A DNA stretch of 64,000 nt from positions 372,001 to 436,000 of the forward strand of contig JADILM010000003.1 of NCBI GenBank assembly GCA_016617785.1. Direction: 5' to 3'. The translations under genes were made by a program, and so were the position numbers. Origin of the DNA: Sporobolomyces roseus (Eukaryota > Basidiomycota > Microbotryomycetes > Sporidiobolales > Sporidiobolaceae). The notes beneath the pieces were generated by a model, which had not been told where the DNA came from, did not search any database, and saw only the letters and a program-made list of their open reading frames with translations. This document shows positions 23,090 through 34,499 of the stretch, piece by piece; position 1 is the stretch's first letter; every line of letters begins with the position of its first letter.

Positions 23090-23883
23090 ATGGCAGCACC
23101 ACAAGGAACAGTATCACTAGAAGATCTGACGTTCGATCAGATCGCATCAGTTCGTCAACAACTGGAACAAGTTGAGTGTTACTTTCCTTTCATCTCACAA
23201 CAGCTCTCCTTCTCCCCTACCTCCTCTGAATGACTTGCTGATAGACTAATGAGTATATCTAGGAGCTCAAGCATCTCACACAAGCGTTTGGGGATCTCAA
23301 AGCTGCTCAATCGAAATTCATGGCTTGCATGGAATCTATCGATTCAATCAAACCCGCAAACAAAGGTAAGCAACCATTCTCTACTCCAAACTATCTCTCT
23401 CTACAGAATTCATCTAGGCGAGCGACAACCTGGAGAGCTAACGAAATCATGATGCCCCTCGTTTCTCGTCGAACCTCTCTTCGCAGACAAGAAAGTTTTG
23501 ATTCCTCTAACAAGTTCACTCTACGTACCAGGCAAGATCAAAGATACAGATAACGTAATTGTCGATATCGGTACCGGCTACTTTGTCGAGAAAGTAAGTT
23601 TATCCCTCCCTTTATCCCTCCCTTCTTCCCCCCCATTCTACCTCTCTCTCGAGACATAAACTAAACGATATGGATCGAATGTATATAGCCAACGAAAGCG
23701 GCGAAAACCTTGTACAACTCGAAAGTCCTGACGTTGAAATCGAATTTGGCGACGTTACAATCCCAAATCGAGAAGAAACAGGACAATTACAATAGTTGTG
23801 GGGAGATGATGAGGGTTAAAATGGCACAACAACAGCAGATGCAAGCGCAAGAGGGAGGCGTTGCTGCTGGAGGGGACGATTAG
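23090..23883 (+). CDS. GIM5: Prefoldin subunit 5 (alpha-type, GIM5-like)
   Basis: This is a subunit of the hexameric prefoldin (GimC) chaperone that delivers nascent actin and tubulin to the CCT chaperonin. Four exons read [72 protein letters not shown] and then [20 protein letters not shown]. This is the usual coiled coil - beta hairpin - coiled coil of alpha-type prefoldins, and [14 protein letters not shown] and [11 protein letters not shown] are PFDN5 signatures. Length is about 155 residues, as expected, with a short Gln/Gly-rich tail ([13 protein letters not shown]). Introns are about 60-100 nt. Confidence 0.93.
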
Positions 23884-24137
23884 GGGAGAATGGAGCGGGA
23901 GCAGGAGAGTAAAGAAGCGAAAGAGAGGGAAAGATCGTTTTTTTGGTCGAGATCCTGCTGGGTTTGACGGCACATAGTAGTTTTCGCATGCAAATATACC
24001 CCTTGATGTGCTCCACTCGTAGTAGCTGTGTCCAAGTTTGAGAGTGATGCGAAATCTGCGAAACGACTTGCGAAAAACGAGGTTCGACTTCCTGTCTCTT
24101 GCTATTCACTCGCAATTCTGCTTCTCGAACAAAGATC

Positions 24138-24745
24138 ATGCCATACTTATCGAATCTTCAACAACTGATCACTGCGGCCGTGTTTGGCTACTCTGGTAAG
24201 CCTGACTCTTTACTCACTTGCTCATCATCCGGAACCTGACCTCTGCTCTCGCAGGCTATGGATTGATCTTCCATCCCTCTCGTACACTGACTCAACTATC
24301 ACCCTTCGTCAACCTGATCGAACAACGCACCTCCTTGAAGCGCTACTCGGGAAACGAAGATGGATTAATCTTCTTCGGAATTGGACTGCTCGCAATGAGT
24401 TACTTCTACTTGATGGGAGTCTACACGAATGATGAGAAGTTCAAACGAAACTCGAGTAAGTCTTCCTCCTTTCCTTCGTAGAAAACTCCTTCGCTCATTC
24501 AACTTTGGAGTTGTACAGCTCCAGGTCGATTCATCCTCGCTTTCCTCGCCTACTACATCTGTACCTCTCAACCACAACAAGCTTCTTCCCTCCTCGCCTT
24601 GTTTGGGTTGTATAATTTAGCGAGTGGAATGTTGATGGGAGTCTCTGTGGGTTTCGGGGATGGGAATGAAGTTGATCTGGAGAGGGAAGAGAGGAAGAAG
24701 AAGTTCTTGGAGGCTAGGAAAAAGGAGATGGAGAAGAAAGAGTAA
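24138..24745 (+). CDS. Small membrane protein, probably ILM1 family
   Basis: Three exons give about 155 residues: MPYLSNLQQLITAAVFGYS, then GYGLIFHPSRTLTQLSPFVN..., with hydrophobic segments around FFGIGLLAMSYFYLMG and FILAFLAYYICTS and a third around ASSLLALFGLYNLASGMLMG. It ends in a charged KKKFLEARKKEMEKKE tail with an ER-retention-like terminal KKE rather than KKXX. The order of segments and the RYSGNEDGL...EEKFKR-type spacing recall fungal ILM1 (increased loss of mitochondrial DNA) proteins, which are ER or vacuolar membrane proteins of unclear role. The family call is from remembered pattern only. It is convergent with the BCKDH gene (274 bp between stops). Confidence 0.6.
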
Positions 24746-25019
24746 GGAGGGTGGAGGAGGCAGCGAAGAAGGAGAAACGAAGGTTAAATTTCGGTAGGGG
24801 GAAGTGGGAAGTCAGCTCGAGGGAGCAGTGAACAGCAGCGGTGGAAGTCCAGTCCCATTGACAAAGGTCATCTCACTATGCGACGAAGTGGCGAAGTCCC
24901 GAAGGCTAGGCGACATGAGACAAGAGAAGAAGGAGAAGGAGGAGACAATATCGCAAGATTCATACTCGAAACCCCGACTAAGCTAGTTCTACATACACTT
25001 TCTCCCAATCCGCCATGCT

Positions 25020-26940
25020 CTACCACTTCAACACGGCGTCTCTCCCACCGTCAAACTTGTCCAACTCCTTTTTCCACCCATCCGTCTCTCCCCATTTCTC
25101 GACCAACCTCCTCAACTCCTCCTTCTGTTCCCTCTGGGGTCTCTCCAATCCACCTTTCCCTCCCATCCCTCGTTCCTGCTCGACCTGTTCCGGAATAGGA
25201 GCGAAAACATCCCCAAACATCGCTTCCAAAGGAGGTTTCTTCTCTTTCTCCGCTTTCGAGAATTCTTTCAGGATTGAAGCTTTCAAGGAAGACTTGTTGG
25301 AATCGTCGAGGGAAGTGGACCATAAGGGAGTAGGAAGGGATTCAAGGTAGCGTCGGAGTCGCGAGATCGGGGAATCAAGTTTCTTGCGAGATTCGACATC
25401 GGAAAGGTTTCGGTAGGCGGAGGAATCGTCGGATGTACTGTGATGTGAAACTCGATAAGACATAGCCTGTGAACGAAGTCATCCTGCAAGCTGTTAAGGA
25501 GAGAACGTATACTCGCTTGAAAGTGACTTTAACTCACCTCGACGAGAATGGGTTTCTGTCCCTCGACGGCCTTCCTCCGAGCTTCTCGACATGCGAGGTA
25601 GACTGCGATAGGGTCGTTACCGTCTACTCGGATCGTTTCGATTCCGTAAGCAGGTCCTCGAGCTGCGATACCATCTCCTTTGTATTGCTGAGAGACTGGA
25701 GTCGAGATGGCGAAGCTGCACAACGGATGACCGAGGGTCAGCGAAAGAGAAAGAGAGGTGCGAGGTCAAAGGCTCAGGTCGACGAACCCGTTATTCTGCG
25801 GAGAGGAGATTGAGTCAGTTTCTACGTCTCTTTCTGACACGAGCGTGTTCGAGAGATTAGCTTACCCTGACGAAGAAAATAACCGGACCTCCGAGGACAC
25901 TAGCCACTGTGATCAAGAAGGTGTCGTCCAATCTCAGCTTCCGAAGTGAGCAGTGATTGCGAAACTCTTTCTCGACGCACTGTTCAAACCAGCATGGAAG
26001 TCTCCCTCACTCGTAGCTCCCTCTCCGGCATAACAAATGACGCAACTCTTCTCTCGCCCCGGTGTTCGCTTCAAGGCATAAGCAGCTCCCGCAGCCTGGG
26101 GGATCTGTGTACCGAGAGGCGAAGAAATTGTGTGGAAATGATGTTCTGGCGAACCGTAGTGAACCGGCATTTGACGACCTATGAAGGGCGATACTGAGAG
26201 TGAGCCGGAGTTGAGGGAGAAGTGAAAACAAGAGAGAGGGGTACCTTTCGTTGCAGTGTCGGATTTCGAAGAGAAAACTTGAGCCATCAAACTCGATAAT
26301 CTGCGTTGGCCTCGAAATCGGATCAGCGAGACGAATCATACAATCTCGATGTCGACGCACGGATAATCTCGCCACAGAAGTACTCCAACCTCTGTTCTTA
26401 GTATGCATCTTTCGTCAGATCTCGTTGAACTTTCCGATGGCAAAGAGCTATAAAGACGCACCTCGGTACTGAGCAAACACCTCATCGTCATTCTCCCAAG
26501 CTGCAGCTGACCCAACGACTGCACCCTCTTCACCATAACTTGTCATATAGAAACTGATTCGACCTTGTCGTTGCGAAGAATACAAAATTTGATCCTACGC
26601 ATTTCCGGTCTCTTCTCGTCAGTCTCCATTCATCTCGAATAACACTCCAAATTAAGAGACTGCTCACGAGGATAGGTAGTTGTGACATTGTCTTCATCAA
26701 TTTCTCCAGAATCTTGGGCTCGATCCCCTCTACCTTTCTCCTCCATTCCTCCCCTACTTCACTAGAGATCTTGCCTTCTGTATCAAGTACTCGGAAAGCG
26801 GGAATGATGCCTCCAGATTCGTGTTTGACTGAATCAAAGAATTCGGGACTTGGACAAGTCACGGTTAATTGAGAGTTGTAGCGTCTTCCTAACGGTACCG
26901 GAACTCGTTTCGAGAGTATAGAACGCGCTGATTGAAGCAT
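25020..26940 (-). CDS. Branched-chain 2-oxoacid dehydrogenase E1 alpha subunit
   Basis: This is the TPP-dependent alpha subunit of the mitochondrial BCKDH complex, which decarboxylates the 2-oxoacids of Leu, Ile and Val. Spliced reading begins with a presequence ([20 protein letters not shown]). Then come [74 protein letters not shown] and the TPP/Mg motif [18 protein letters not shown]...NNGFAIS. The phosphorylation-loop motif [16 protein letters not shown] is identical in type to the animal enzyme's kinase target. The C-terminal part is helical and basic. Six or seven introns are present. It lies downstream of and convergent with the ILM1-like gene. Confidence 0.95.
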
Positions 26941-27350
26941 ATTGAGTGAGGTGGAGGAGAACGAGAGAGAAAGATCGGATGAGGGGGAGGAGGGGGGAGA
27001 GGGGAAAGAGCGACGGGATGCCTTCGCGCCAAAGAAAAAAGGACGAATTCCTAACTTCCTCTTGAGCGTCGTGCGATTGCCCACAAAGGAGCGCCGGAGG
27101 ACGAGCTTGCAACAAAGTTGCGAAAAGCTCGTTTCAAAGTCAGAAAATTTTCCTCGTTTTTTTGAAGTTCCTCATAGTGTATCGAGGGTAAAAGAGATTG
27201 CATAATCGGTAAGAACAGACAGAAAGGGTGAAGTACGAAAGGGCCTAAGAAGAAATGATATACAGCCTGTTGAGAGAACTGCTCGCAAGGGAAAAAGGAT
27301 CGGGGATATGATATAAACGTTCTAGAGACTCGCTCGTGGTGTTCCACACT
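26941..27350. other. Intergenic: BCKDH E1-alpha promoter and transporter 3' end
   Basis: This 410-bp gap is between two minus-strand genes. It holds the E1-alpha promoter and leader (CT-rich on the minus strand just upstream of 26940) and the transporter 3' untranslated region. Nothing else is supported. Confidence 0.4.
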
Positions 27351-29797
27351 CTACATAGTGAAGACAAATCCAGTCGAAACCCTCGTAAAGGGCGTCTTGA
27401 CCGCGCCCTTATGGTCTGTTGTGGACACAGGATAGAACAGTGTTAGTTTTCGCCTTTCGACGGAAAAGAAACAAACGCTTGCTTACAAGAATCGAGGATT
27501 GATTGGATTGATGCGTATGTTCCAGCTCCGAAGAAGAAGAATCCCGTAATGAGAATCACTAAACAGGACGGCGTCAGCAGAGGGTTCATTCAGTCAAGAG
27601 GAAAGAAAGACCGGAAGCGTACGAGCATTGAGGATCGTCTCTGAAATGCCCCTGAATCCGCCACGTTTGCCGTGTGACATCTGCCACCATGCGCAAGCCC
27701 ACATGATGTATCCGAACCACGAATCGAACAGTGAGGAGATGAGCGAAAGCATGTCTGAGAAGAAGGGAATCGCTTCTCCAATGATGAAACTGATGATCCA
27801 TCCTCCGAAAACGATGGCGATCCAGGTACTCCATCCGACGAAAGTGTGTCCAGTGCGGTGTCGGGAACCTTCTCGGAAGATTTGGAAGAAGATGGCACGA
27901 CTCGTTACGAGCGAGTAGAGAATACCGACGATGATGATGCTAATCAAGCCGAGTTTCTCACGTCAGTATACGAGGAGTGAAAAGGAACGCGACGAAGGGA
28001 AGGGAAAAGAGGGTCAAGGAGAGGAGAACTCACGTGGGAAGAACGAAACCAGCTGCAATCTTTCCGTATCTCTCGTGAAGGGAACCGTAGGCTGGTGCAG
28101 TTGCATATTCAGTTCCAGTGTAGTGGTATACGACCGCACCCTATGAAGTGGAGGAAGGGGTTTAGTCGGAATCAAACGAAACGAGCGAACGAATGAAGAC
28201 TGACAGTGATAGTGAAGAGGCAGAATTCGGCAGCCATCGAAACAGCGAGAGCCTTGGGGAAGTCCTTGGGGTGTTCCATGTCACCAACGAAAGAAGGAAT
28301 GAGAGCGTGACCGATGAAAGTCTACAGCAGATCGTCTCGTCAGTTCAGGTCAATTTGCAAAGTGACCAGGTAGCGAGACTTACGTAGACGACGTTCAAAA
28401 GTGCGTTGACACCTTGTACGAAAGTGGTTCCCTCAGGAGCCCAAACACTGTGAGTGATTGGCATCGCAGGATCGTAACCGTTGGGAAGACCTTGAACTCC
28501 GTGACCGCAAATGACGATGAGAGTAGCGATGAGCATGGTACTGCATAGGAAGAGTGTGAGCGAACTGGCGATTGTAAAGTTGGTCGAAATGCTCACCTTG
28601 AAGCGAGAAGTCCGACGGTTGACATTGACGAAAAGTCACGAATGTTTGAGAAAAACCACATGATGACGGCAATAGCGATAGCCCACACGAGAGTAGTCTC
28701 TGTTCCTCCTCGAATCGTTTGAATAGCTGTCGCTCCTGCTACAACGTGAAGTCCCCTATATACGATCTAAACGAAGTGTTAGTTCGAGCGTTACCGTGCG
28801 TAGATGATGAAATGCGACATTCATGATGAACCAGTCTGAATAGCACGATAGTCAATAATTATGTTGCCGGAGAGTAGAAGACGAGAGAACTCACTGTTTA
28901 GCGCGAGTCCAATAAAAGCAGCGTACCATCCGATTCGACTTCCAGTCAAAACCTCTGCAGCGTCGGCGATCTGCGTCCCATCATACGAGTCAGTTCAGCG
29001 AACAAGAGAAAGTTAAAAGAAACCAAGAGACTTACGTCGCGAATTTGAGGATGTTTCATACAGAATTTCCATAAAATGTACGAAGTGTAATAGGTCGAGA
29101 TACCGATGAAGAAGATCGAAAGGGTTGCACTACAAATAACCAATCAATCATTAGTTCGCTTGGCATCAAGGGAAAAGCGAAGGTTTTCGTACCCAGCGTA
29201 TCCCTGCGAAATTGTGCAAAGTCATCAGTAAAGTACGGTTAGAGAGCGCATAGAGGTGTCTGTACTCACAAGAACTTGGTAAGAGTAAGGGAATGCGAGA
29301 ATAGCGAGTACGACACTGTTAAGTAAAGTTATTGCGATTAATTTAGTAACGATCGAAGTCGGAATCGAACGAGAGGCGTACTATTCTGTCAGGAGGAGAG
29401 CAGCGGCTTGATACCCTGTGGAAGGAAGCGAGCGGGCATGAGTTCAGCAGCTCTATATCTAGTCAAGAAGCATTCAAACGAACAGGAGAGCTGTTCAAAT
29501 GAGCAAACCAAATCAGCTCGGGAACTTTCATCAACATTTCGCTCATTCAACTCCTCACTGGAGGTGAACAGCGATCAGCAGATAGGGAATGGGTAGACTC
29601 ACTTTGCGCTCTTGTACACCTACTACAGTAACTTCCTCAAGCCAAATCGCAGCATCAACATCGTCCGGTTTGTTTTCTAATGTATGAGGTTCATTCTCAT
29701 TCTTGAAGGATAGGCGAGACTTGGAAGGAGCTAAAGCTTGACCTTGATGGCGCGGGCTCTTCTCGCTGGGATAAGCTGCTTCTGAATCGGTACTCAT
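27351..29797 (-). CDS. AAAP-family amino acid transporter (Mtr-like)
   Basis: This is probably a proton-coupled amino acid permease of the AAAP/PF01490 type, at the plasma membrane. A hydrophilic N-terminal tail of about 75 residues (MSTDSEAAYPSEKS...) precedes about eleven hydrophobic segments. Readable segments include ATLSIFFIGISTYYTSYILW, WAIAIAVIMWFFSN, STMLIATLIVICGHG, LPTLIISIIIVGILYSLVT, TWIAIVFGGWIISFIIGEA and ALILITGFFFFGAGTYASI. The block EGTTFVQGVNALLNVVYTFI followed by GHALIPSFVGDMEHPKDFPKAL is characteristic of fungal neutral/aromatic transporters of this family. About ten introns are present, some of them phase-shifting. The last splice joins SILDS to YHKGAVKTPFTRVSTGFVFTM and a stop at 27351-27353. 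Substrate cannot be told from sequence. Confidence 0.88.
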
Positions 29798-31196
29798 TTT
29801 TCGAAAGTTGTTGGTGTTGGCAGAGAGAGAGCAAGATCAAAATAATTTCCAAGCCCCTAAAAGGAGGGTCTCGGCGGACCACCAACCCGGTTGCGAAAAG
29901 GGCTGGAGAAATGGCGTCGTTTGTCTTCCCTTTTCTAGCAGTTTATTACAATAGCCTCGTTCTGTGTCGATTCACATGACTGTTCTAGAAGTGCGCAAAT
30001 GTAAGAGAGGAAGCCGTTGATGGAAGAGAAGGTGAAGGAGCTCAAGTACGAGAGCGAGAAGTAAGAGAGAAGGTTCGAAGCAAGGTTGCGAAAGATCGAC
30101 GACGTCGCAAAGAGAAGAAGTCGAGAGTCAATTACCATGGGCACCACATAGGGAACATTGGAACGAGAGAAGAAGGAAGCTACTGTAGCAACTTTATCGC
30201 TTTATCGTTGAGCGAATTTCTAACCTTCGCAAGCTCAAAACAGTGTCTATCTTCTTTGCTCTGTTCACACTACCATACTGCACAGTACTGTATGGCGAGG
30301 ATAGGGAACAGTCTACTCCGTGCGAGGCTTCGATCTTTTTCTTCCTTCATTCGGTGCGTTTTCCTTTTCGCAATTTCAAGCTGCAAACGGCTCCGCCTCC
30401 TTTCTACATCGGCCTTGTCGTCAGAATAGCGAGATCTTCCGCAAGCACATGTGGTACAACTTCAAGCTGTGCAAGGGAAGTGCTGGGCTCGTTTGAACTT
30501 CGCAAGTGACTCTGAGCTCGCACTGCTGCTCTCGCTTCGCACGCATAACCCGATTCAACGAGCGTCTCTTCTCGGAGGAAGAAACTGTCTTCTCATCGCA
30601 TTACCAGTCTCTCAGAGACGGAACAAGCCTCTGCTCCTTCGTCAGTCGTCAAATTCGAAAGTGACTCCTTCTTCTCTTCCTTAGAGTCCCGATTAGTTTC
30701 TACTTAAAGCTCTTCTTGACGAGCAATGGAGCAGAAGAGGAGAACAGTCGATCGCAACAGTGATGGACGGATCAAGATTTAGCAAAGCGAGATCAACTTC
30801 CCTCATCTTTCCTATCTCGCTCGCACTTTTGGATATTTTCGAGACGCTGATATCGTTGTGGCCGCAGTCGAACACTTGCAACCGAATGTGTCGAAGGCGC
30901 TGAGAGTAATCTTGACCGAGTGAGGGATGTGTCGAGGAGACAAGGAGACGTCGAGGATAGACGGGGAAGAACGAAGGGCCAGAGGAGAGCTTGAGAATGA
31001 ACGTCTGACGATCTCGAACTACTCTTTCCACTAATTCGAGCACAGAGAGTGTGAAGCACAAATTCGATTTCGTTTCAGTTTCGCGTACAAGCGTGCTCCT
31101 TGCCTTTCATTGCTGACGGATTCGGAGACCTACTCCTCCTCCTTGATCATCATCCGATTCACAAGATTTGCTGCGCTCGCTCGACTTCCCCAGAAA
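29798..31196. other. 1.4-kb region without a supported gene
   Basis: Both strands carry only short open frames (at most about 120 codons). None has a convincing splice pattern, signature motif or codon context. The left part should contain the transporter promoter (the minus-strand ATG is at 29797) and the right end the 3' flank of the first F-box gene. It is by far the longest gap in the window and sits at the edge of the F-box block. A non-coding RNA or a decayed gene remains possible. Confidence 0.45.
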
Positions 31197-32635
31197 TCAC
31201 TCCTGAAGTTTCCGTTCCCTATCTCGAGACCACTCTTCCCACATCGCTCTGAAAACCTCAACGTCCGCATCGTATGCCACTTGAATCTCCAACGCTTCAT
31301 AAGCAGCCCCATGCACTGTAATACCATTCTCGAAACCCGTCTCACGAAGTTCGATAAGATCGTTCTCACTGAGTCCGTCCGGCACTTCTCCGAACTTCCA
31401 ATCTTGAAACACGATCTCCTCGGCGCTCTCGAGATCTGCAGCGAAGTCAGCATTGTCTTCATAGTCCTCCTCGATGTTGAGATCTGCAATTCTCGTTCCC
31501 TCCCAAGCAGGCTCGCTGTTGATGTCGATCGAGCGCAATGATCGATTTTTCGTAGAGGAGGAAACGAGAAGTAGGAGTGTTACTGAAGGGAGAGGGTCGT
31601 AGGGTTCGATAGTGAGTTCCTCGATTGAAGGATGATGAAGTACCTCGAGAAGCGTTTGAGAGTGATCGCCTCCTCCGCCCAAAGTCAAGTGTTTCAAATT
31701 CGGAAGACGTGAAAGCGGAACAACGCTGATATCGGGAGGTCTACTTGTGGGGTATAATCTCGAGCTGACGAGGGAGAGGGACGTGAGAGGAGAGGGATTC
31801 GGAATAGCTTGGACGATTGATGCGTGAGTCGAAGTGTTCGTGCTATTCGAGAGTGAGAGGTTCGCGAGAGTAGGACAGTTTGCGATGAATTTGAGCCAGG
31901 TGCTGAGATTCAAGTCGGGACGATGGATTGAGAGATGGGTGAGGTCGGAAAACGGGAGTTTCGGAAGGTTCATCGAAGGGAGAGAGGAGCGGTCGATGGA
32001 ATCGAGGGTCGTTACGCCGAGCTGCTTGATTCGAGGTGGGAGAGCGAGTAATGCACTTGTGTCACTCTTTCCGAGGGCTACTGAGAAAGTGGTCAACTTT
32101 GGTGGAAGAGAGTCGCATCGAATACACTCGAGGAGGCCAGGAACGTTACATGCATCGCCACCTCCGATCTACATGCTCTTGAGCTCAGCGAGGAGCTCGA
32201 AGAAGTGCTTGAGGCGTCCTCCTTCGAGATCGGATTGATCAACTGGTTGAATCACGGCCCAAGAATTCAAAATACCGATTTTGAGAGAAGTGACCAGACG
32301 GCCGAGTAGAGGGTTTTTGATGACGGTCTTCGTGAGCTCGACCAGAGAAGGAAGACATGACATTCCTCGGAGGTGAACAGCACGATAGAGTTGGCTTTGC
32401 TGTAGATTGAGCAAGCGTTTCGAGAGAGGATGAATGAGCGCGTTTAATCCGACTCCGTAGGTCCGATATCGCCACCAGTTGATGTATGCATCGTCAAAGA
32501 TCTGCTCGAGGAGTTCGTTGGGCAAGCGAGAGAGGTAGTCGATTGAAGGGGACTGTTTTGAGGAAGGGAGCTGTCAGCTGAACGAGAGGAGGTGGAAAGC
32601 ATCGGAGGACATACAGGAGTATTCATGATAGACAT
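31197..32635 (-). pseudogene. F-box/LRR-like paralogue 1, interrupted by an in-frame TAG
   Basis: Exon 1 (32615-32635, MSIMNTP) is joined over a 62-nt intron (32553-32614) to SPSIDYLSRLPNELLEQIFDD, an F-box start. The same frame then runs about 130 residues to a TAG at 32169-32171 and continues open for another 324 codons to a stop at 31197. Downstream content (for example LKHLTLGGGGDHSQ, NLSLSNSTNTSTHASI) looks like leucine-rich repeats and matches the family in its final motif DLIELRETGFENGITVHGAAYEALEI. No canonical intron removes the TAG in frame. It is therefore either a recent pseudogene, a readthrough gene or an assembly error. Its closest relative is paralogue 3 at 34500-35869. Confidence 0.7.
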
Positions 32636-32755
32636 AGAGAGCTATCTCGAGTCGCCAGAGCTTGTTTGAGAGATTGCCTGTGAAGGGAAGGAACGAGAGA
32701 GATGAATAACTTTGAACTTGTTTCCACTCACTCTCAATCTCCTGGACGACTCGAA
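32636..32755. promoter_or_regulatory. 120-bp divergent promoter, F-box paralogues 1 and 2
   Basis: The two start codons face away from each other across about 120 bp, which must serve both genes. The corresponding interval in the second pair is 156 bp. Confidence 0.5.
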
Positions 32756-34082
32756 ATGGCTACCAGTGGATCAGATACTACTCAGAAGGTGCGCCTGTAC
32801 TGTCCCTTGAGCTCTCCATGGTGTTGCTGACTCTCCTTTCTCCTCCTCTTTCACCAGTGATTACTTCTCCCTCCTTCCAAACGAACTCGTAGGATCGATC
32901 ATGTTCCAGTACCATACGCCATACAACTACTCACCGATACCCCTCCCATCGAAGCAATTTCTTCCCTACCATCGAGCACAACGATACAAATTCGTCGAAA
33001 TCAAAAAACTGTCGAACTTGGCCCTCTTCCTTTCTACTCTATCCTCGAACCCAGATCTCGGCGCATTGGTCAAGTCAATCGAACCAGATCTTACTGAAGA
33101 TGTTAGGGCTTCGGATGACGCCGTCGCAACTCTCGAAAAGACGGCAACGATAGCATTTCGAACATTGGTCTCCCTTCAGTCCATCACGCTATCTGGATCA
33201 GAGCGGATCTGGAAGTACCTGCTCGCCAGCCCGACACCGATCAGTCAACATTTGCTCGTTGTCAATCTCTCTTCAACTGCTGCCACTATCGATTCGAAGG
33301 CGCTTCACCTTTCCCACTTCAACAACCTCACTTTCTACCCGAAACTCACCATCTTGTCCATCCGTTTCTCCTCCGACTGCACTTTAGTGAGCAATTTGAA
33401 TTCCGACCCTTCAGCCCGCTCTCTCGACCCTCAGAACGCTCTCGGTGATTTCGGAAATTTGGATTACCTAGCCCTTGAAGCCAACTTCTCGGGACTTGCA
33501 ACCCCGACAGACCTCCTTGAATCATGCTCGCCAAAGAAGCTGGTGCTATACGATTATAGTGGTCCAACCTCGAAGATCGCCGACATGTTGGAAACCCTTA
33601 AACGACCAGAGAAACTTCGCATTCTTGAGATCGGATCAATAGCACGTTCACCTCAGGTCCCTCGCTACTTCGCCACTCTTCGTCGTCTCTCTCGACTACA
33701 TACCCTTACGCTCTCTGCCAACTGTATCTTCGATCGACATGAATTCTATTCCACTCTCAGCACTCTTCCCATCGTTGACCTCACCTTCAGCTCCTCCAAT
33801 CGACTCTCCGGCATTGGCCTATCAAGTCTCGTCGAAGGATCCTCGAAGATTGCTACCCTTCGACACTTGAGATTGGATCTTTCAGAGGCAAAGGAGGGAA
33901 CGTTCGTGAGATCAAGAGAAGAGACGGATTGGCTGCTTCCTTCATGGAGTGGTCTGCTCACCCGAGACGAGCTCGAGGCTGTACGTGAGGCTGGGAAGAG
34001 AGACGGAATCGAAGTGACTGGAAAGGCTTTCGAAGCGATGGAAATTGAGGATAGGTTCGAGGAGATCATTGCGAGCTTGTGA
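32756..34082 (+). CDS. F-box/LRR-like paralogue 2
   Basis: A short exon 1 (MATSGSDTTQK...) is followed by a 5' intron ending at 32857 and then DYFSLLPNELVGSIMFQ, an F-box entry. The rest, about 390 residues in one exon, is LRR-like (for example LRILEIGSIARSPQVPRYFATL). It ends with the family motif DELEAVREAGKRDGIEVTGKAFEAMEIEDRF. Splicing is not clean. The best-looking donor (GTGCGC at 32789) would create an immediate TGA; the in-frame alternative is GTACTG at 32797, giving a 61-nt intron and ...QKVRLDYFSLLP. An upstream in-frame ATG at 32702 is also possible. The likely role is Skp1-dependent substrate recognition, by analogy only. It is paired head-to-head with paralogue 1 and resembles paralogue 4 most. 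Confidence 0.72.
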
Positions 34083-34499
34083 ATCGGGAAATGAATGAGA
34101 AGATGGGTGCTTGACGTTGGAAGGTAGCTACAGTCAGGGAGGGGATCGGGTAGCTCAAATAATAGGAATCAAACGCTTGTCGAGCTGATTTTCGTTTTCG
34201 AGATTCTCGAAACTGTCATTCTCTCGCATCAGAGAGTTGTCATGAAACCGTCTTCGATCGATGCAGATGACTCAAAGTGACCTTGATTCTCTGCAATCGA
34301 GCTGCGCTAAATGAGAATTAGATGAAACTTGACCAAGTCGAGAATAGCTCTTTCGTTCTTTCTCCAACATTCTCTTCGTTCCTCATCCCGTGTCTCTTCG
34401 AGTTACGTGAGATCGCAGTAAGTCAATCTTCAAGTAAAGCAGGTTCGATTCCAGTTTCTCCTCTGTACTTTTCAAGCGTTTCCTTTACAATCTTTCTCC
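34083..34499. other. Intergenic between convergent F-box paralogues 2 and 3
   Basis: This is a 417-bp convergent gap that should hold two 3' untranslated regions. A short tRNA T-loop-like string occurs at about 34440 but has no cloverleaf around it. There is no other gene. Confidence 0.4.

Noticed and set aside
30693..31061. 123-codon minus-strand frame in the gap before the F-box cluster
   Set aside because: No recognisable motif, no splice signals and no similarity by eye to the F-box proteins; likely chance.
34436..34456. tRNA T-loop-like string GGTTCGATTCC
   Set aside because: The flanking bases do not pair into a T stem and no acceptor, D or anticodon arms are present.
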